A DNA stretch of 64,000 nt from Bolinopsis microptera (Eukaryota > Ctenophora > Tentaculata > Lobata > Bolinopsidae): contig NC_087079.1 of assembly GCF_026151205.1 (NCBI RefSeq), forward strand, positions 14,260,445 through 14,324,444, read 5' to 3'. The position numbers and the translations under genes are program-made. Shown piece by piece: positions 12,064 to 22,616 of this stretch. The stretch's first letter is position 1, and every line of letters starts with the position of its first letter. Under the pieces are notes generated by a model, which searched no databases, had not been told where the DNA came from, and saw nothing but the letters and a program-made list of their open reading frames with translations.

Positions 12064-15000
12064 GGGGGGGGGGGTCCAACCCGATGTCCGATATGAGGGT
12101 TGATGAGGCCAAAATCGGAATCGGAAAAATCGGAAAATTGAGAAATTTTAGAGAATCGATCTCTAAAACCTCTCAGAAGTGAGGAAGTGATAAAAAACCC
12201 CTACATATGCTATATTGTTATGAGAAAACGAACTAATTGGACATTCCAATAGTATGTTTTATGTGTTTTTACACTGCAGGGGCTAGTATGCTCACTACTA
12301 GTTGGAGTTGTCATGTACTCCCAGACCCGAGTGCTTTGGCCTCTTGACGTGAGATCGATTGTTTCTGCTCATTAATTTTATCCCTATTACTTGTTATTAT
12401 GTATTAGTACAACACTAGGGTTATATTTTGTGGTCCGGTCTTTAAACATACCATAATATCACTAGTACACTGCACCTTAAATGTATAGTCAAGTACATTT
12501 GTATCGTAACACATGCTTGGCTGGGGGATCATGTTTTGTGTCCGTTCGGTACCCTGTATTTTCAAAACGGACAAAAAGTAGGGCGGACAAAAACAGACAA
12601 AACATTTAGATGTCCTCCTCCTCCTCCTCCTAAGTCTTCCTCCTCCTGAGTCCTTCTCCTCCTTAGTCCTCTTCAGTCCTCTTCCTGACTCCTCGTCCTC
12701 GTCCTTCTCCTCAGTCCTCCTCACCCTCCTCCTCAATCCCCTTCTCCTCCTCAGTCCTACTCCCAGTCCTCCTCCTTCTCCTTCTCCTTCTCCTCCTCCT
12801 CATCCTCATTTCTCCTCCTGATCCTCCTTCTCCTCCCCATCAGGCATCAGTTCTCCTTAGTCCTCCTCATAGTCGTCCTCCTCCTCCTGAGTCCTTCTCA
12901 TCCTCCTCCACCTCCTGAGTCCACCTCCTGAGTCCTCCTCCTCAGTCCTCATCCTCCTCCTCAGTCATCATCCTCTTCCTCCTGAGTCCTCCCCCAGTCC
13001 TCCTCCTCCTTCTCCTCCTCATCCTCCTCCTCCTTCTCCTCCTCATCAGTCCTCATCCTCTGTCCTCCTCATAATCGTCCTCGTCCTCATCCTCGTCCTT
13101 AGTCCTCCTCCTCCTTATCCTCCTCCTCAGTCCTCCCCCAGTCCTAATCCTCCTCCTTCTCCTCCTCCTCCTACTCCTCCTCCTCCTTCTCCTCTTTCTT
13201 CTCCTCCTAATCATTCCTCCTCCTCAGTCGTCCTCCGCCTCCTCCTCGTCCTTAGTCCTCGTCCTCTTCAGTATTCCTCCTCAGTCCTCCTCAGTCCTCA
13301 TCCTCCTCATCCTCCTCCTCCTCAGTCCTCCTCCTCCTTCTCCTCTTCCTTCTCCTCCTAATCAGTCCTCCTCCTCAGTCGTCCTCCTCCTCTTCATTAG
13401 CCCTTGTCCTCATCCTCCTAGTCCTCGTCCTTAGTCCTCGTCCTCATCCTCCTCAGTCTTCCTCCTCAGTCCTCATCAGTCTCATCGTCCTCATCCTCCT
13501 CCCCAAGTCCTCCTCTTCCTCAGTCCTCCCCCAGTCCTCCTTCTCATCCTCCTCATCCTCTTCAGTCGTCATCTTGTTCCTCCACAGTCCTCCTCTTCCT
13601 CCTACTCGTCAGTCCTCCTCCTCCTCCTTCTCCTCAGTCCTCCTCCTCCTCCGCAGTCCTTCTCCTCCTCGTCAGTCCTCCTCCTCGCCAGTCCTCCTTC
13701 TCCTTCTTCTCCTCCTACTCCTAAGTCCTCCTCCTCCTCCTCAGTCCTCCTCCTCCCTCTCATCCTTTTCCTCCTTCTCCTCCTTCTCCTCCTACTCCTA
13801 AGTCATCCTCCTGCTCCTCAGTCCTCCCCCAGTCCTCCTCTTCATCAGTCCTCCCCCAGTCCTCCTTCTCCTCCTCCTCATCCTCAGTCCTCCTCCTCAT
13901 CATCCTCCACAGTCCTCCTCCTCCTCAGTCCTCCCTAAGTCCTCCTCTTCCTCAGTCCTCCCTAGTCCTCCTTCTCCTCCTCCTCATTCTCAGTCCTCCT
14001 CCTCATCCTCAGTCCTCCTCCTCAGTCCTCCTCGTCCTTAGTCCTCCCCCAGTCCTCCTTCTCCTCATCCTCAGTCCTCCTCCTCAGTCCTCGTCCTTCT
14101 CCTTTTTAACAGTCCTCCTCCTCAGTCTTCCTCCTCGCTCTCGTCCTCCTCCTTCTCGTCTTCCTCCACACCAATCCTGCTCCTCTTCCTCAGTCCTCCC
14201 TCTCCTCTTCAGTCCTCCTCCTCCTCAGTCCTCCTCGGTCCTCCTCTTTCTCCTCAGTCTTCCTCCTTTTCCTCCTCCTCATTTCTCTTCCTCATCCTCC
14301 TCCTCCTTCTTCTCTTCCTTCTCCTCCTAATCAGTCCTCCTCCTAATCAGTCCTCCTCCTCAGTCGTCCTCCTCCTCGTCCTTAGTCCTCGTCCTCATCG
14401 TCCTTAGTCCTCGTCCTCATCCTCCTAGTCCTCGTCCTCATCCTCCTAGTGCTCGTCCTGGTCCTCCTCAGTCTTCCTCCTCTGTCCTCCTCAGTCCTCC
14501 TTCTCCTCAGTCCTCCTCCTCCTCCTCATCAGTTTACACAATTTATTGTTACTAAAATGTTTTTAAACGCATTTGTGTCTGTAACATATTGACATGTTAC
14601 TGTTACTGACTCAAAATGTGCCCGAGAATTTTTTTGTTTAACAGAGTTTTACTCTCCAGTACTATGGAAAAGTTGTTACATGATAAATAAAGATTTTGAT
14701 AAATAAAGTGATTTTCATCCCTTTTAATGTTATTGAAAATTGTGTAGACTATTCTTTGTATCTAACTGAGGATTGGAAGTTTGAGAAAGGACCATAGTCA
14801 TTAACCGTGCTACCCATTTCTGCAGATAGCCTGTTACAAATTGTGGAGACAATTTAAATCAAAAGTTACTAAAGCGTTCGCTATTTGTTACGATTTCTTA
14901 TTACCAACCGTACCTCTTTCAATTGTGGACCGGGGTGGATGTTTCTGTCAAACAAGAGTTGGTACGACATTGTGTTGTTTTTCGGACGAAACGATTCTTG

Positions 15001-15219
15001 TTTGGAACAAAATACTATTTTGGGGTTCTGGGACCACCACCAATCGATTTCTTGTCATATTTAAGTACAGAAATAGCTACATATATCGCCTAGAAACCTC
15101 AGAGGGAAGATTTAAATTTTCCCGATTTTTCCGATATGAGGGTTGATGAGGCCAAAATCGGGATCGGAATGATCGGAATTGATCGGGTTGGACCCCCCCC
15201 CCCCCCCCCCCCCCCCCCC
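12064..15219. mobile_element. Element B: 3.2-kb poly-G-tipped element nested in A, 6-bp target duplication
   Basis: The left tip is 11 G plus TCCAACCCGAT; the right tip is ATCGGGTTGGA plus a run of 27 C. TAAGGT flanks both ends (12058-12063 and 15220-15225). The A copy at 31881 shows the empty site with a single GAGGTAGAA. Subterminal regions repeat ATCGGAA-type motifs, and the phrase GATATGAGGGTTGATGAGGC occurs near both ends in the same orientation. No transposase is evident. The middle is a CCT-rich tract. Six-bp duplications are reported for IS3EU and Dada elements, but that assignment is only a guess. Confidence 0.82.
12612..14530. repeat. 1.9-kb CCT-rich polypyrimidine microsatellite inside element B
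   Basis: Almost pure pyrimidine on the plus strand, built from TCC/CTCCT triplets interspersed with CAGTCCTC blocks. It is preceded at 12525-12611 by a leader containing GGGGGATCATGTTTT, GTCCGTTCGGTACCCT and CAAAACGGACAAAAA. The same leader precedes the CCT tract in element C. Such mirror-repeat tracts can adopt triplex DNA. Open frames within it are compositional artefacts. Confidence 0.92.
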
Positions 15220-16224
15220 TAAGGTAGAACCTGGAGTTGATGATTGTGATGATGGAGAAACGATATCAACAGATAAATATGGAACACTATCCTTCCGGTC
15301 TTTTGAGACACTCACGCTCAATGGAGGAAGAAGCACTTTATCAACAAAATCTCGTCTTTCAAGATTCAAGGGGGACGCGTTTGGAGTGTCTTCTGATGTT
15401 CGCATATACAATCAACCTGAATGCGGATGTTCAACAGTTTTGAAAGCTGGCAGTACAGAAACTCTTAAAGTCTTCAAATCTCAGCAGGACTTTGCAACAG
15501 GAGTGGTTAGATTTATTTCTTTTAAGTCATGCCTGATGAAGTACTACTGCCAGGAACATAGCCTAATCAATGGATCTCCTAATGTTTGGCTACTCGTCGA
15601 AGACAAATACATCAGATGCATTGTTCCTTGATGACATTCAAAATCGTTGTGTTGTCAATGTTTGTATTCTGTACATTTTGAACATCTCACAATTTGCTTT
15701 TCTTGAATAGTGAAATGTTTGGTATATATTTGATATAATACATTTCTATTTTCTTTATTTAGTTATTTGTCATATGAATCTTTGACTTTAACGATCATTC
15801 CAAGCGTTATAAAGCATGAAACATGTCTCTTATTCAAGTACTAATAATATTTGCGAATTTAAAGTCATCCTAAAGGTCAAATATGAAGACCTAAATAATG
15901 GCATAAATTGGCATAAATGGAGAATTGGCCAAACAAAATTTCCATTTATGCCATGAAATTTCTATGCCATTTGATGATTTTTATGCCATTCTTCTCCATT
16001 CTATGCCATTGGTACCCCCCCGACCTACACTAGATTTGTGGGACCTACTCTAGATTTGTAGGACCTACACTAGATTTGTGGGACCTACACTAGACTCCCC
16101 TGTTCCTCCTACCAGTACCAAATATTAGCCAGTCATCGTATTTATAAATAACGTCCAGTTCCAACAGTGGTAACTTGTTGTAAATCGCACTTGATAGATT
16201 CGGCACATTAACTTAGTTTTAATA

Positions 16225-16518
16225 AGGGGTCGTTCGCATTACGTAATCACTTTTGGGCAATTTGTAACCCCCCTCCGTAATCAGTTTTACACATAGCTAT
16301 TGTGTCAAAATTACACTATAGCTGATATTATATTGACCATTGTTAATGGTCTTGCCCGGCGCGCGCTACCTCGTAGCACTAGCACTTGCCATCGAGAAGG
16401 AAGCGGCGCGCGCTACTTCGAAGAAATTTAGACCAGTAACATCGTCAAATATTATATGTTATAGCGTAATTATTTGGGAACCCCCCTCGGCTGATTATAT
16501 AATATGTGAACGTCCCCT
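16225..16518. mobile_element. MITE with GGGGTCGTTCGCATTACG termini
   Basis: The left end GGGGTCGTTCGCATTACG is matched by GTGAACGTCCCCTAC at the right. It shares AATCAGTTTTACACATAGC in the interior with the copy at 58283-58442. It is longer than that copy because of a GC-rich insertion (GGCGCGCGCTACC, near 16357-16410). The target duplication is probably TA but not clean. Confidence 0.65.
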
Positions 16519-16794
16519 ACAGTAGTTTATTTTCCATTGTGTGGAAAGGTTAAAATGTTAGAAAGTTTAACTTGAAGCCGCAATTATCGAATAAGCTTAT
16601 TAGACTATATCGTATAGTTTGTACTTAGTCACTGATGTTTTAATTTTAAAATCATGAAATTATTTGTTATCCAATGAACTTTAAACCAAAATAACGAATT
16701 GTTACCAGAAAAAATGTTGTTTCAATTTTGAATTTCGGGAATTGATACTGCGTCCATGTAATGTTACATGGATTATGATTAATCAACCTATACT

Positions 16795-18483
16795 GGGGGG
16801 GGGGGGGGGTGTCACGTCCGTCTATGTCCGCTTGTCTCATAGAATCCAAAAAGGACAGGACATAGGCGGACATAGGCGGACATTAATGGACACCTAAATT
16901 GCTAAATAAAATGTTCAATTTTTGCTGTTATAGGGGGATCATGTTTTTTGTCCGTTCGGTACCCTATATTTTCAAAACGGACAAAAAATAGAGCGGACAA
17001 AAACGGACAAAAATGGAAATAACATTTAGATGCTTCCTCCTCCTACTCTTCCTCCTCCTCCCCCTGGGTCTTCCTGATCTTCCTCAGTCCTCGTCCTCCT
17101 CCCCTCCTCAGTCCTCCTCCTACTCCTCCTCCTCGTCCTCAGTCCTCCTCATCAGTCCTCAACAGTCCTCCTCCTCCCCACTCCCCAGTCCTCCTCCTCC
17201 TGAGTCCTCCTCCTCTTCATCCTCCTCCTCTTCCTCCTCAGTCCTCAGTCCTCCTCCTCATCCTTCTCCTCAGTCCTCCATCCTCCTCCTCAGTCCTCCC
17301 CCAGTCCCCCTCCTCCTCCTCCTATTCAGTCCTCCTCCTCCTCCTCCTTCTCAGTCCTCCTCAGTCCTCCTCCTCCTCCTCCTCCTCTTCCCTCTCAGTC
17401 ATCCTCCTCAGTCCTCCTCAGTCCTCCTCCTCCTCAGTCCTCCTCCTCCTCTTCATCCTCCTCCTCTTCCTCCTCGGTCCTCAGTCCTCCTCCTCCTGGG
17501 TCCTCCTCCTCATCCTTCTCATCAGTCCTCCTCCTCCCCAGTCCTCTCCCAGTCCCCCTCCTTCTCCTCCTCCTATTCAGTCCTCCTCCTCCTCCTCCTC
17601 CTCAGTTCTCCTCAGTCCTCCTTCTCATTTCTCCTAAGTCCTCCTCCTGAGTCCTCCTCCTCCCTCTCAGTCATCCTCCTCAGCCATCCTCCTCAGCCAT
17701 CCTCCCCAGCCATCCTCCTCAGCCATCCTCCTCAGTACTCCTCAGTCCTCCTCCTTCTCAGTCATCGTCAGTCCTCCTCCTCAGTCCTCCTCTCCTCCTG
17801 GGTCCTCCTCCTCCTCCTCCTCCTGGGTCCTCCTGGGTCTTCCTGATCCTCCCCAGTCCTCTTCCTCCTCCCCTCCTCAGTCCTTCTCCTACTCTTCCTC
17901 CTCGTCCTCAGTCCTCCTCAGTCCTCCTCATCAGTCCTCAACAGTTCTCCTCCTCCCCAGTCCTCCTCCTCCTCCTGGGGCCTTTTCCTGGGTCCTCCTC
18001 CTGGGTCCTCCTCCTCCTGGGTCCTCCTTCTCCTCCTCAGTCCTTCTCCTCCTCCTCAGTCCTCTTCCTCCTCTTCCTCCTCCTCCTCCCTCTCAGTCAT
18101 CTTCCTCAGCCATCCTCCTCAGCCATTCTCCTCAGTCCTTCTCCTTCTCAGTCCTCCTCGATCCTGAGTCGTCCTCCTCCTCAGTCATCCTCCTCAGTTC
18201 TCCTCCTCAGCCATCCTTCTCAGCCATCCTCCTCAGTACTCTTCAGTACTCTTCAGTACTCTTCAGTCCTCAAAATGTTTGTCCGCTAATGTCCTCCAAT
18301 GTCCGCTAATGTCCACCAATGTCCATCCAAGTCCGCCAATGTCCGTCCGGGTCCGCCAATGTCCGTCAGAGTCCGCCAATGTCCGTCCGTGTCCGCCAAT
18401 GTCCCAAAAAACACGTCCGTTGTCTCATAGAATCCAAAAAGGACAGGACATAGGCGGACATGACACCCCCCCCCCCCCCCCCC
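16795..18483. mobile_element. Element C: 1.7-kb poly-G-tipped element, 5-bp target duplication
   Basis: The left tip is a G run plus TGTCACGTCCG; the right tip is CGGACATGACA plus a C run. ATACT flanks both ends (16790-16794 and 18484-18488). Subterminal DNA is dense in AATGTCCGCC and GGCGGACATA motifs, and the phrase CTCATAGAATCCAAAAAGG occurs near both ends in the same orientation. The interior carries the leader shared with element B and a second CCT tract. No coding sequence is credible. Confidence 0.82.
17026..18270. repeat. 1.25-kb CCT-rich microsatellite inside element C
   Basis: Same composition as the tract at 12612-14530, with additional CTGGGTCCTCC blocks and GCCATCCTCCTCA units near the right end (about 17680-17740 and 18110-18230). 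It follows the leader at 16932-17025. The 277-codon open frame across it (Ser, Pro, Leu only) is a by-product of composition. Confidence 0.92.
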
Positions 18484-18631
18484 ATACTACACCGGACTAG
18501 GTTTAACACGATCTCAAGATTAAAGATGGATCTAACGGACAATTCAAAAGAGCGCCGCGCACAGGGATTGGCGTGCCACATGCAACATGCTATGCCAGCA
18601 GGTAAGGTATGGGTGAGCTTTTAGCTTTTAT

Positions 18632-19335
18632 TTGTAGCGCGATGCGTTACTGGGCCGCGCCGCGCATCCAATACACAATAATGCTTCTCGCAGCCACTTC
18701 GTTAGATCGGCGAGATGCGCTACTGGGTTCAGGGTTGCTCTATCCAGAGCCCTCTCGCTTGCAGTATATTACATAGAGATTCGGCGGAATGACAGGCTGA
18801 GCGCGGCCCAGTAAGCAGTATCTGTATAGCGCGTTACTAATACTAGGTAGTGCGCCATCGACAGTGAGCCGCGTGCAGTTGTGAAAGCCCTATTTGAGTA
18901 TTGGAAGGTCGTCGCCAATTTTCAGAATGATTTCATGCAAGGAACTGAAGATATATCCAAATAATACGACAAAAATCAACGAATTTGGTCAAATTACGCG
19001 ACTTTTACACATTTTTACAGCTACTTTTGCTCCAAAAGCCGCGCACCATCAAATATGGCACCTATAAAGGCGAAACTCATTGATCTTTCCAAAAAGGTAT
19101 TAAAAATTTGGTATTGTGAAAATTCTCACAGTCTCTTGAAAACAGTGGTACAAAAATTTTTAAAACCCGAGCAAGTTTATTTTTATCGTGCACCCCCTAA
19201 CCTCGATTCACGATGTCAATCCTTCGCAGCTCGGTGAGGCACAGTGGACTGGTGCATCTCGCCGATCTACCGAAACATTATTTGCGAGAAGCATTATTTG
19301 ATGCGCGCGCGACCCAGTAGTGCATCGCGCTACAA
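18632..19335. mobile_element. Element G: about 0.7-kb GC-rich inverted-repeat element
   Basis: The left end TTGTAGCGCGATGCGTTACT pairs with the right end, whose reverse complement is TTGTAGCGCGATGCACTACT. Inverted similarity covers roughly 100 bp, including AATGCTTCTCGCA and AGATCGGCGAGATGC. No clean target duplication is visible. An inverted relative lies at 47304-48250. A fragment at 52853-52950 shares GTAGCGAGATGCGTTA. A short H sequence (18775-18815) is embedded. Confidence 0.65.
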
Positions 19336-20006
19336 CCCCTAACCCATGTTCCACAGCCGGATTTTATGCCAAATTATTAGACGGAGGTCCATTTCCCGTA
19401 GATCTAGGGCCTGTCATGATATCATGGATCGCTCAGGTTCCACCAGGATCTGGTAGTCCTCATAATTCTGCGGCCTCTATGTATCGTTAACTCGCACAAC
19501 TCCGTAAGACCCTTGTGAGTTTGGCATGTGAAAATTTGCAGCCTTCCAGACAATGATTGGGTTAACAATAACGAAGTGTCGTACGTCACCTCAAGATCGG
19601 GTGACAGGGGGCTGACCGTACCAGGCCAGAACCCAATTGATTGGTTCTGAGGTCACGTGATTATGAGCCTGAGCCCTGAGGGCACGTGACTGTGACGTCA
19701 CCAGAGCTTGTTCTTCGTTTCCCGCTAATTGGACCAGATGTGTTCCTGGTCATCATAAGCATGAATCAACTATCAAAAGACAGGAGTGGCAAGGTCAAAA
19801 GGAGATCGCGGCACGTGCAGAATCGCGATTTATCCCATTCCCTGCGACAAATCGCGATTTTTGACGTTTGCCGAGACAAACAGATCTTCGCGACAAATTG
19901 CGATTATTCCAGTTCTCTGAGGACCAAATTTGCGCATTCTCCTTTAAATCCGAGGGCAAAATATTTGTCATACGTTGTATGACCCGCCGCGCACGAAGTG
20001 CGCGGC

Positions 20007-20086
20007 TCCCCCTGTATCGTCACAGGTCCCCCTGTATCGTCACAGGTCCCCCTGTATCGTCACAGGTCCCCCTGTATCGTCACAGG
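20007..20086. repeat. Four tandem copies of a 20-bp unit (TCCCCCTGTATCGTCACAGG)
   Basis: Four perfect units within the Mutator-like element. Flanking sequence on either side does not continue the repeat. Confidence 0.93.
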
Positions 20087-20635
20087 TTCACATAGTGAAA
20101 CGACCGTGGGGGTCGAAACGTGATACAACAAAATATCACGTTCTTTATAATTATATTGAACTTATCACATCCACAGCCTTTCGAATGTAGCTGTACGGAC
20201 CGAAAAAGTATTTTCGGATCATAATGCTCAGGGAAGCATGAAACATAAAAAAAGTAGTTTCCAGAAAAACGGTACAAGAAAAGTGCCTCAATATGTAAGT
20301 TACACTCCTTGTTTCTATATAAACATAACTTTTGTAATAATTCTTACGTAATAATTATAATAATTTTCTATTATCACTAGAAGCCGCACAGACCTACTAT
20401 CTACACACAAACCAACTAGTAATTTTCATTACCCTAATCCTATGAACCATGAGTTCATCCCTAATTCATAATTGAAATTCGTGTAACAACATCATGAAGA
20501 AGAGTCTGTTTAGATCTTAACACTTACAATTATTAATGTAGATGCTATTGTTTTGCCTAACGAGCCTGTCGCTCCCTAATCTATCTATACTCACAAGCTA
20601 GTTAACGAACTTATGACATCTAACTTAGCTATATA

Positions 20636-22115
20636 CAGGGTGGCCCATAAGTGACTACCCACACGCAACCTCTTTATAACTCACGTAATTCGTCTCCAAA
20701 TTGCACCAAAATTTCAGAGATTATAGATATGGGTCAAACTTAGATTTCCTGAAAGTTTCGTAAGCCACGCCCAATTACAGTGGGCGTGGCGTGACACTCC
20801 CTCTTTTTCACTATTGTCTTCATAAAATGAGAACGCTTTAAGCTAAGAACTCAAAATTTTTTGCACACATTTGGCTTGATAATTGAAAACTTTTCCAAAA
20901 GTTTCAAGTTCATGGGTTAAAATATGGCTGAGTTATGACCATTTTAAAATCCATCGGATATGTGATCCGAGCACTCAGTCAGTGATATTTGCACTCAATT
21001 AGTGATCTCGTTACCCAATCTGATCAAGAGTAAGGCGTTAGCGTGTATTAATGAGGTTCATTGGATACCGATGATGACTTTGCTAGAAAGGAAAACACAA
21101 ATTTTTAGGATAAATCAAAGTATGGATCCACATTCTGCTTCGACAGGAATGTGTTGGCGAAATCTATCCTCAATTGGAAATCACGGTCCAAAAGTTTGTG
21201 TTTCTTTGTGATTCGGTAGGCCCGGTTAGAAAGGTCTTGCTTTAGGATTCGCTGAAGGGTTGTTCTGCTGATGTCTAAGGCAGGAGCTCGTTTCCGGGTG
21301 CCAATCTTAGGTGTGTCCATCACGTCACCAACAACCATCGTGATGTTTTCTACAGTCCTCGAAGTTCGTCTTCTGCCGACTCTTCGCCGATCGTGTGCAG
21401 AAAACGTAAACTTGATCTTGTGATGAATGTCAAAGCAGCTTTTCCGGCAAGGGGGTGGTCGGTTGAATTTCATCTGAAATTGTCGTTTAATCTGAGGGTA
21501 GAACACCCCATTTTCTTTCTTCAGGTAGACGAACAATCGTTGTTCTGCAGTAAAGGGAGGATAGTGAACCATTTTCGATGATTCAATGGATGGTTCATTC
21601 CTTTTTATTGATTGTAAGGAACCTGTGACTAGCAGGGCTAACAAGCCCTGAAATTCGTGTGATAGCGTTTTAGGTGCTGTCAGCTGTATAGGCCGGCCCA
21701 TAAGCAGGCTGCAACCAATCAAGCGGTGCATGTGAGCCAAACAGGCCATTAACCAAGTGACGAGATCACTGACTGAGTGCTCGGATCACGTATCCGATGA
21801 GTTTTGAAATGGTCATAACTTAGCCATATTTTAACCAATGAACTTGAAACTTTGGGAAAAGTTTTCAATTATCAAGCCAAATGTGTGCAAAAAAGTTTGA
21901 GTTCTTAGCTTAAAGCGTTCTCATTTTATGAAGACAATAGTGAAAAAGAGGGAGTGTCACGCCACGCCCACTGTAATTGGGCGTGGCTTACGAAACTTTC
22001 AGGAAATCTAAATTTGACCCATATCTATAATCTCTGAAATTTTGGTGCAATTTGGAGACGAATTACGTGAGTTATTAAGAGGTTGCGTGTGGGTAGTCAC
22101 TTATGGGCCACCCTG
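20636..22115 (-). mobile_element. Tc1/mariner-type element, internally deleted, TA target
   Basis: The tips CAGGGTGGCCCATAAGTGAC and exact reverse complement are flanked by TA (20634-20635 and 22116-22117). The inverted repeats run for about 350 bp and differ at only a few positions. The element has inserted into R-related sequence inside the Mutator-like element. At 1480 bp with 350-bp arms there is too little room for a complete transposase. Confidence 0.88.
21105..21749 (-). pseudogene. Mariner transposase, N-terminal DNA-binding half only
   Basis: The 214-codon frame has the paired helix-turn-helix layout of Tc1/mariner transposases. The first is FTAEQRLFVYLKKENG with FYPQIKRQFQMKF (about residues 67-95); the second is PALDISRTTLQRILKQDL (about 152-170). 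AYRITKKHKLLDRDFQLR, the linker seen before the catalytic core, follows. The frame stops about where the first catalytic Asp region should begin, and no DDE/DDD segment lies in the remaining sequence. The catalytic domain has therefore been deleted and the copy cannot be autonomous. It is the only coding relic of the element; the true start codon is uncertain. Confidence 0.82.
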
Positions 22116-22616
22116 TATTATTAGGAATGGTCAACAAAATAAGTTTATAACAATGTCGATATTTTGGTAAATTTCTAGCTTCTGTCACATGTCAGAAAAT
22201 AAATTTACGGTTTCTATAATAGGGAGTAATTAGATATAAACTACAGTACAGCTGTACTTTAACTTACACCCACATTCACAAGCATGCAAGCTCACCTGGT
22301 CCAATTAGCGGAAAATGGAGAACAAGCTCTGGTGACGTCACAGTTACGTGCCCTCAGGCTCATAATCACGTGACCTCAGACCCAATCAATTGGGTTCTGG
22401 CCTGGTCAGCCCCCTGTCACCCGATCTTGAGGTGACGTACGACACCTCGTTAACCCAATCAATGTCTGGAAGGCTGCAAATTTTCACATGCCAAACTCAC
22501 AAGGGTCTTACGGAGTTGTGCGAGTTAACGATACATAGAGGCCGCAGAATTATGAGGACTACCAGATCCTGGTGGAACCTAAGCGATCCATGATATAGAT
22601 ATCATGACAGGCCCTA

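Larger units (their letters stand above)
11433..15631 (+). pseudogene. Transposase-like C-terminal frame of element A, broken by element B
   Basis: The frame runs from about 11433 to 12057 and resumes at 15226-15631, with a natural stop at 15629. It contains LGSDQNEQLFAFIR, GRSRNMDAITMAHGMERNN and KTLDRASRDCIREGKR, then an acidic stretch. The DQNEQLF..IR block resembles the conserved C-terminal part of RNase-H-fold transposases, but I recognise no family. Compared with the second copy at 31440-32090, one T is missing in the run near 11643, shifting the frame before MDAIT. Element B then interrupts it at 12064. The second copy lacks B and reads straight through, which supports one ancestral frame. 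Confidence 0.6.
10276..16021 (+). mobile_element. Element A: 5.7-kb poly-G-tipped DNA transposon, 8-bp target duplication
   Basis: The tips are GGGGGGGTACCAATGGC at 10276 and its exact reverse complement ending at 16021. Inverted similarity continues for about 120 bp through repeated ATGGCATAA and TGGAGAATTGGCC motifs. GACCTACA flanks both ends (10268-10275 and 16022-16029) and belongs to the minisatellite unit, so it is a true 8-bp duplication. The interior has spacer to about 11.4 kb, a transposase-like reading frame, and element B. Eight-bp duplications occur in hAT, P, Zisupton and some Mutator elements; the tip does not fit the hAT CAGGG pattern. Superfamily unresolved. Confidence 0.85.
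19405..22616. mobile_element. Mutator-like element with inverted repeats of about 330 bp, 9-bp target duplication
   Basis: The tips TAGGGCCTGTCATGATAT and reverse complement open arms that match from 19405 to about 19740 and from about 22290 to 22616. Both contain CACGTGA, GTGACGTCA and CAAGATCGGGTGACAGGGG in inverted orientation. CCGTAGATC flanks both sides (19396-19404 and 22617-22625). Long arms with 9-bp duplications point to Mutator-like elements; no transposase remains. The interior holds R-repeat sequence, a 20-bp tandem repeat and a mariner. TIR fragments recur at about 37806-37880 and 44190-44230. Confidence 0.75.

Noticed and set aside
14841-15146. 101-codon frame at the right of element B
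   Set aside because: Its end runs into the subterminal repeat motifs of B, and it contains no recognisable domain.
15179-15225. Polyproline start of the open frame at 15179
   Set aside because: The prolines come from the poly-C tip of element B; the real coding relic resumes only after the target duplication at 15226.
17013-17846. 277-codon Ser/Pro/Leu open frame
   Set aside because: It lies entirely in the CCT microsatellite; stops cannot arise from TCC/CTC/CCT triplets, so openness means nothing. The same holds for 13574-13801.
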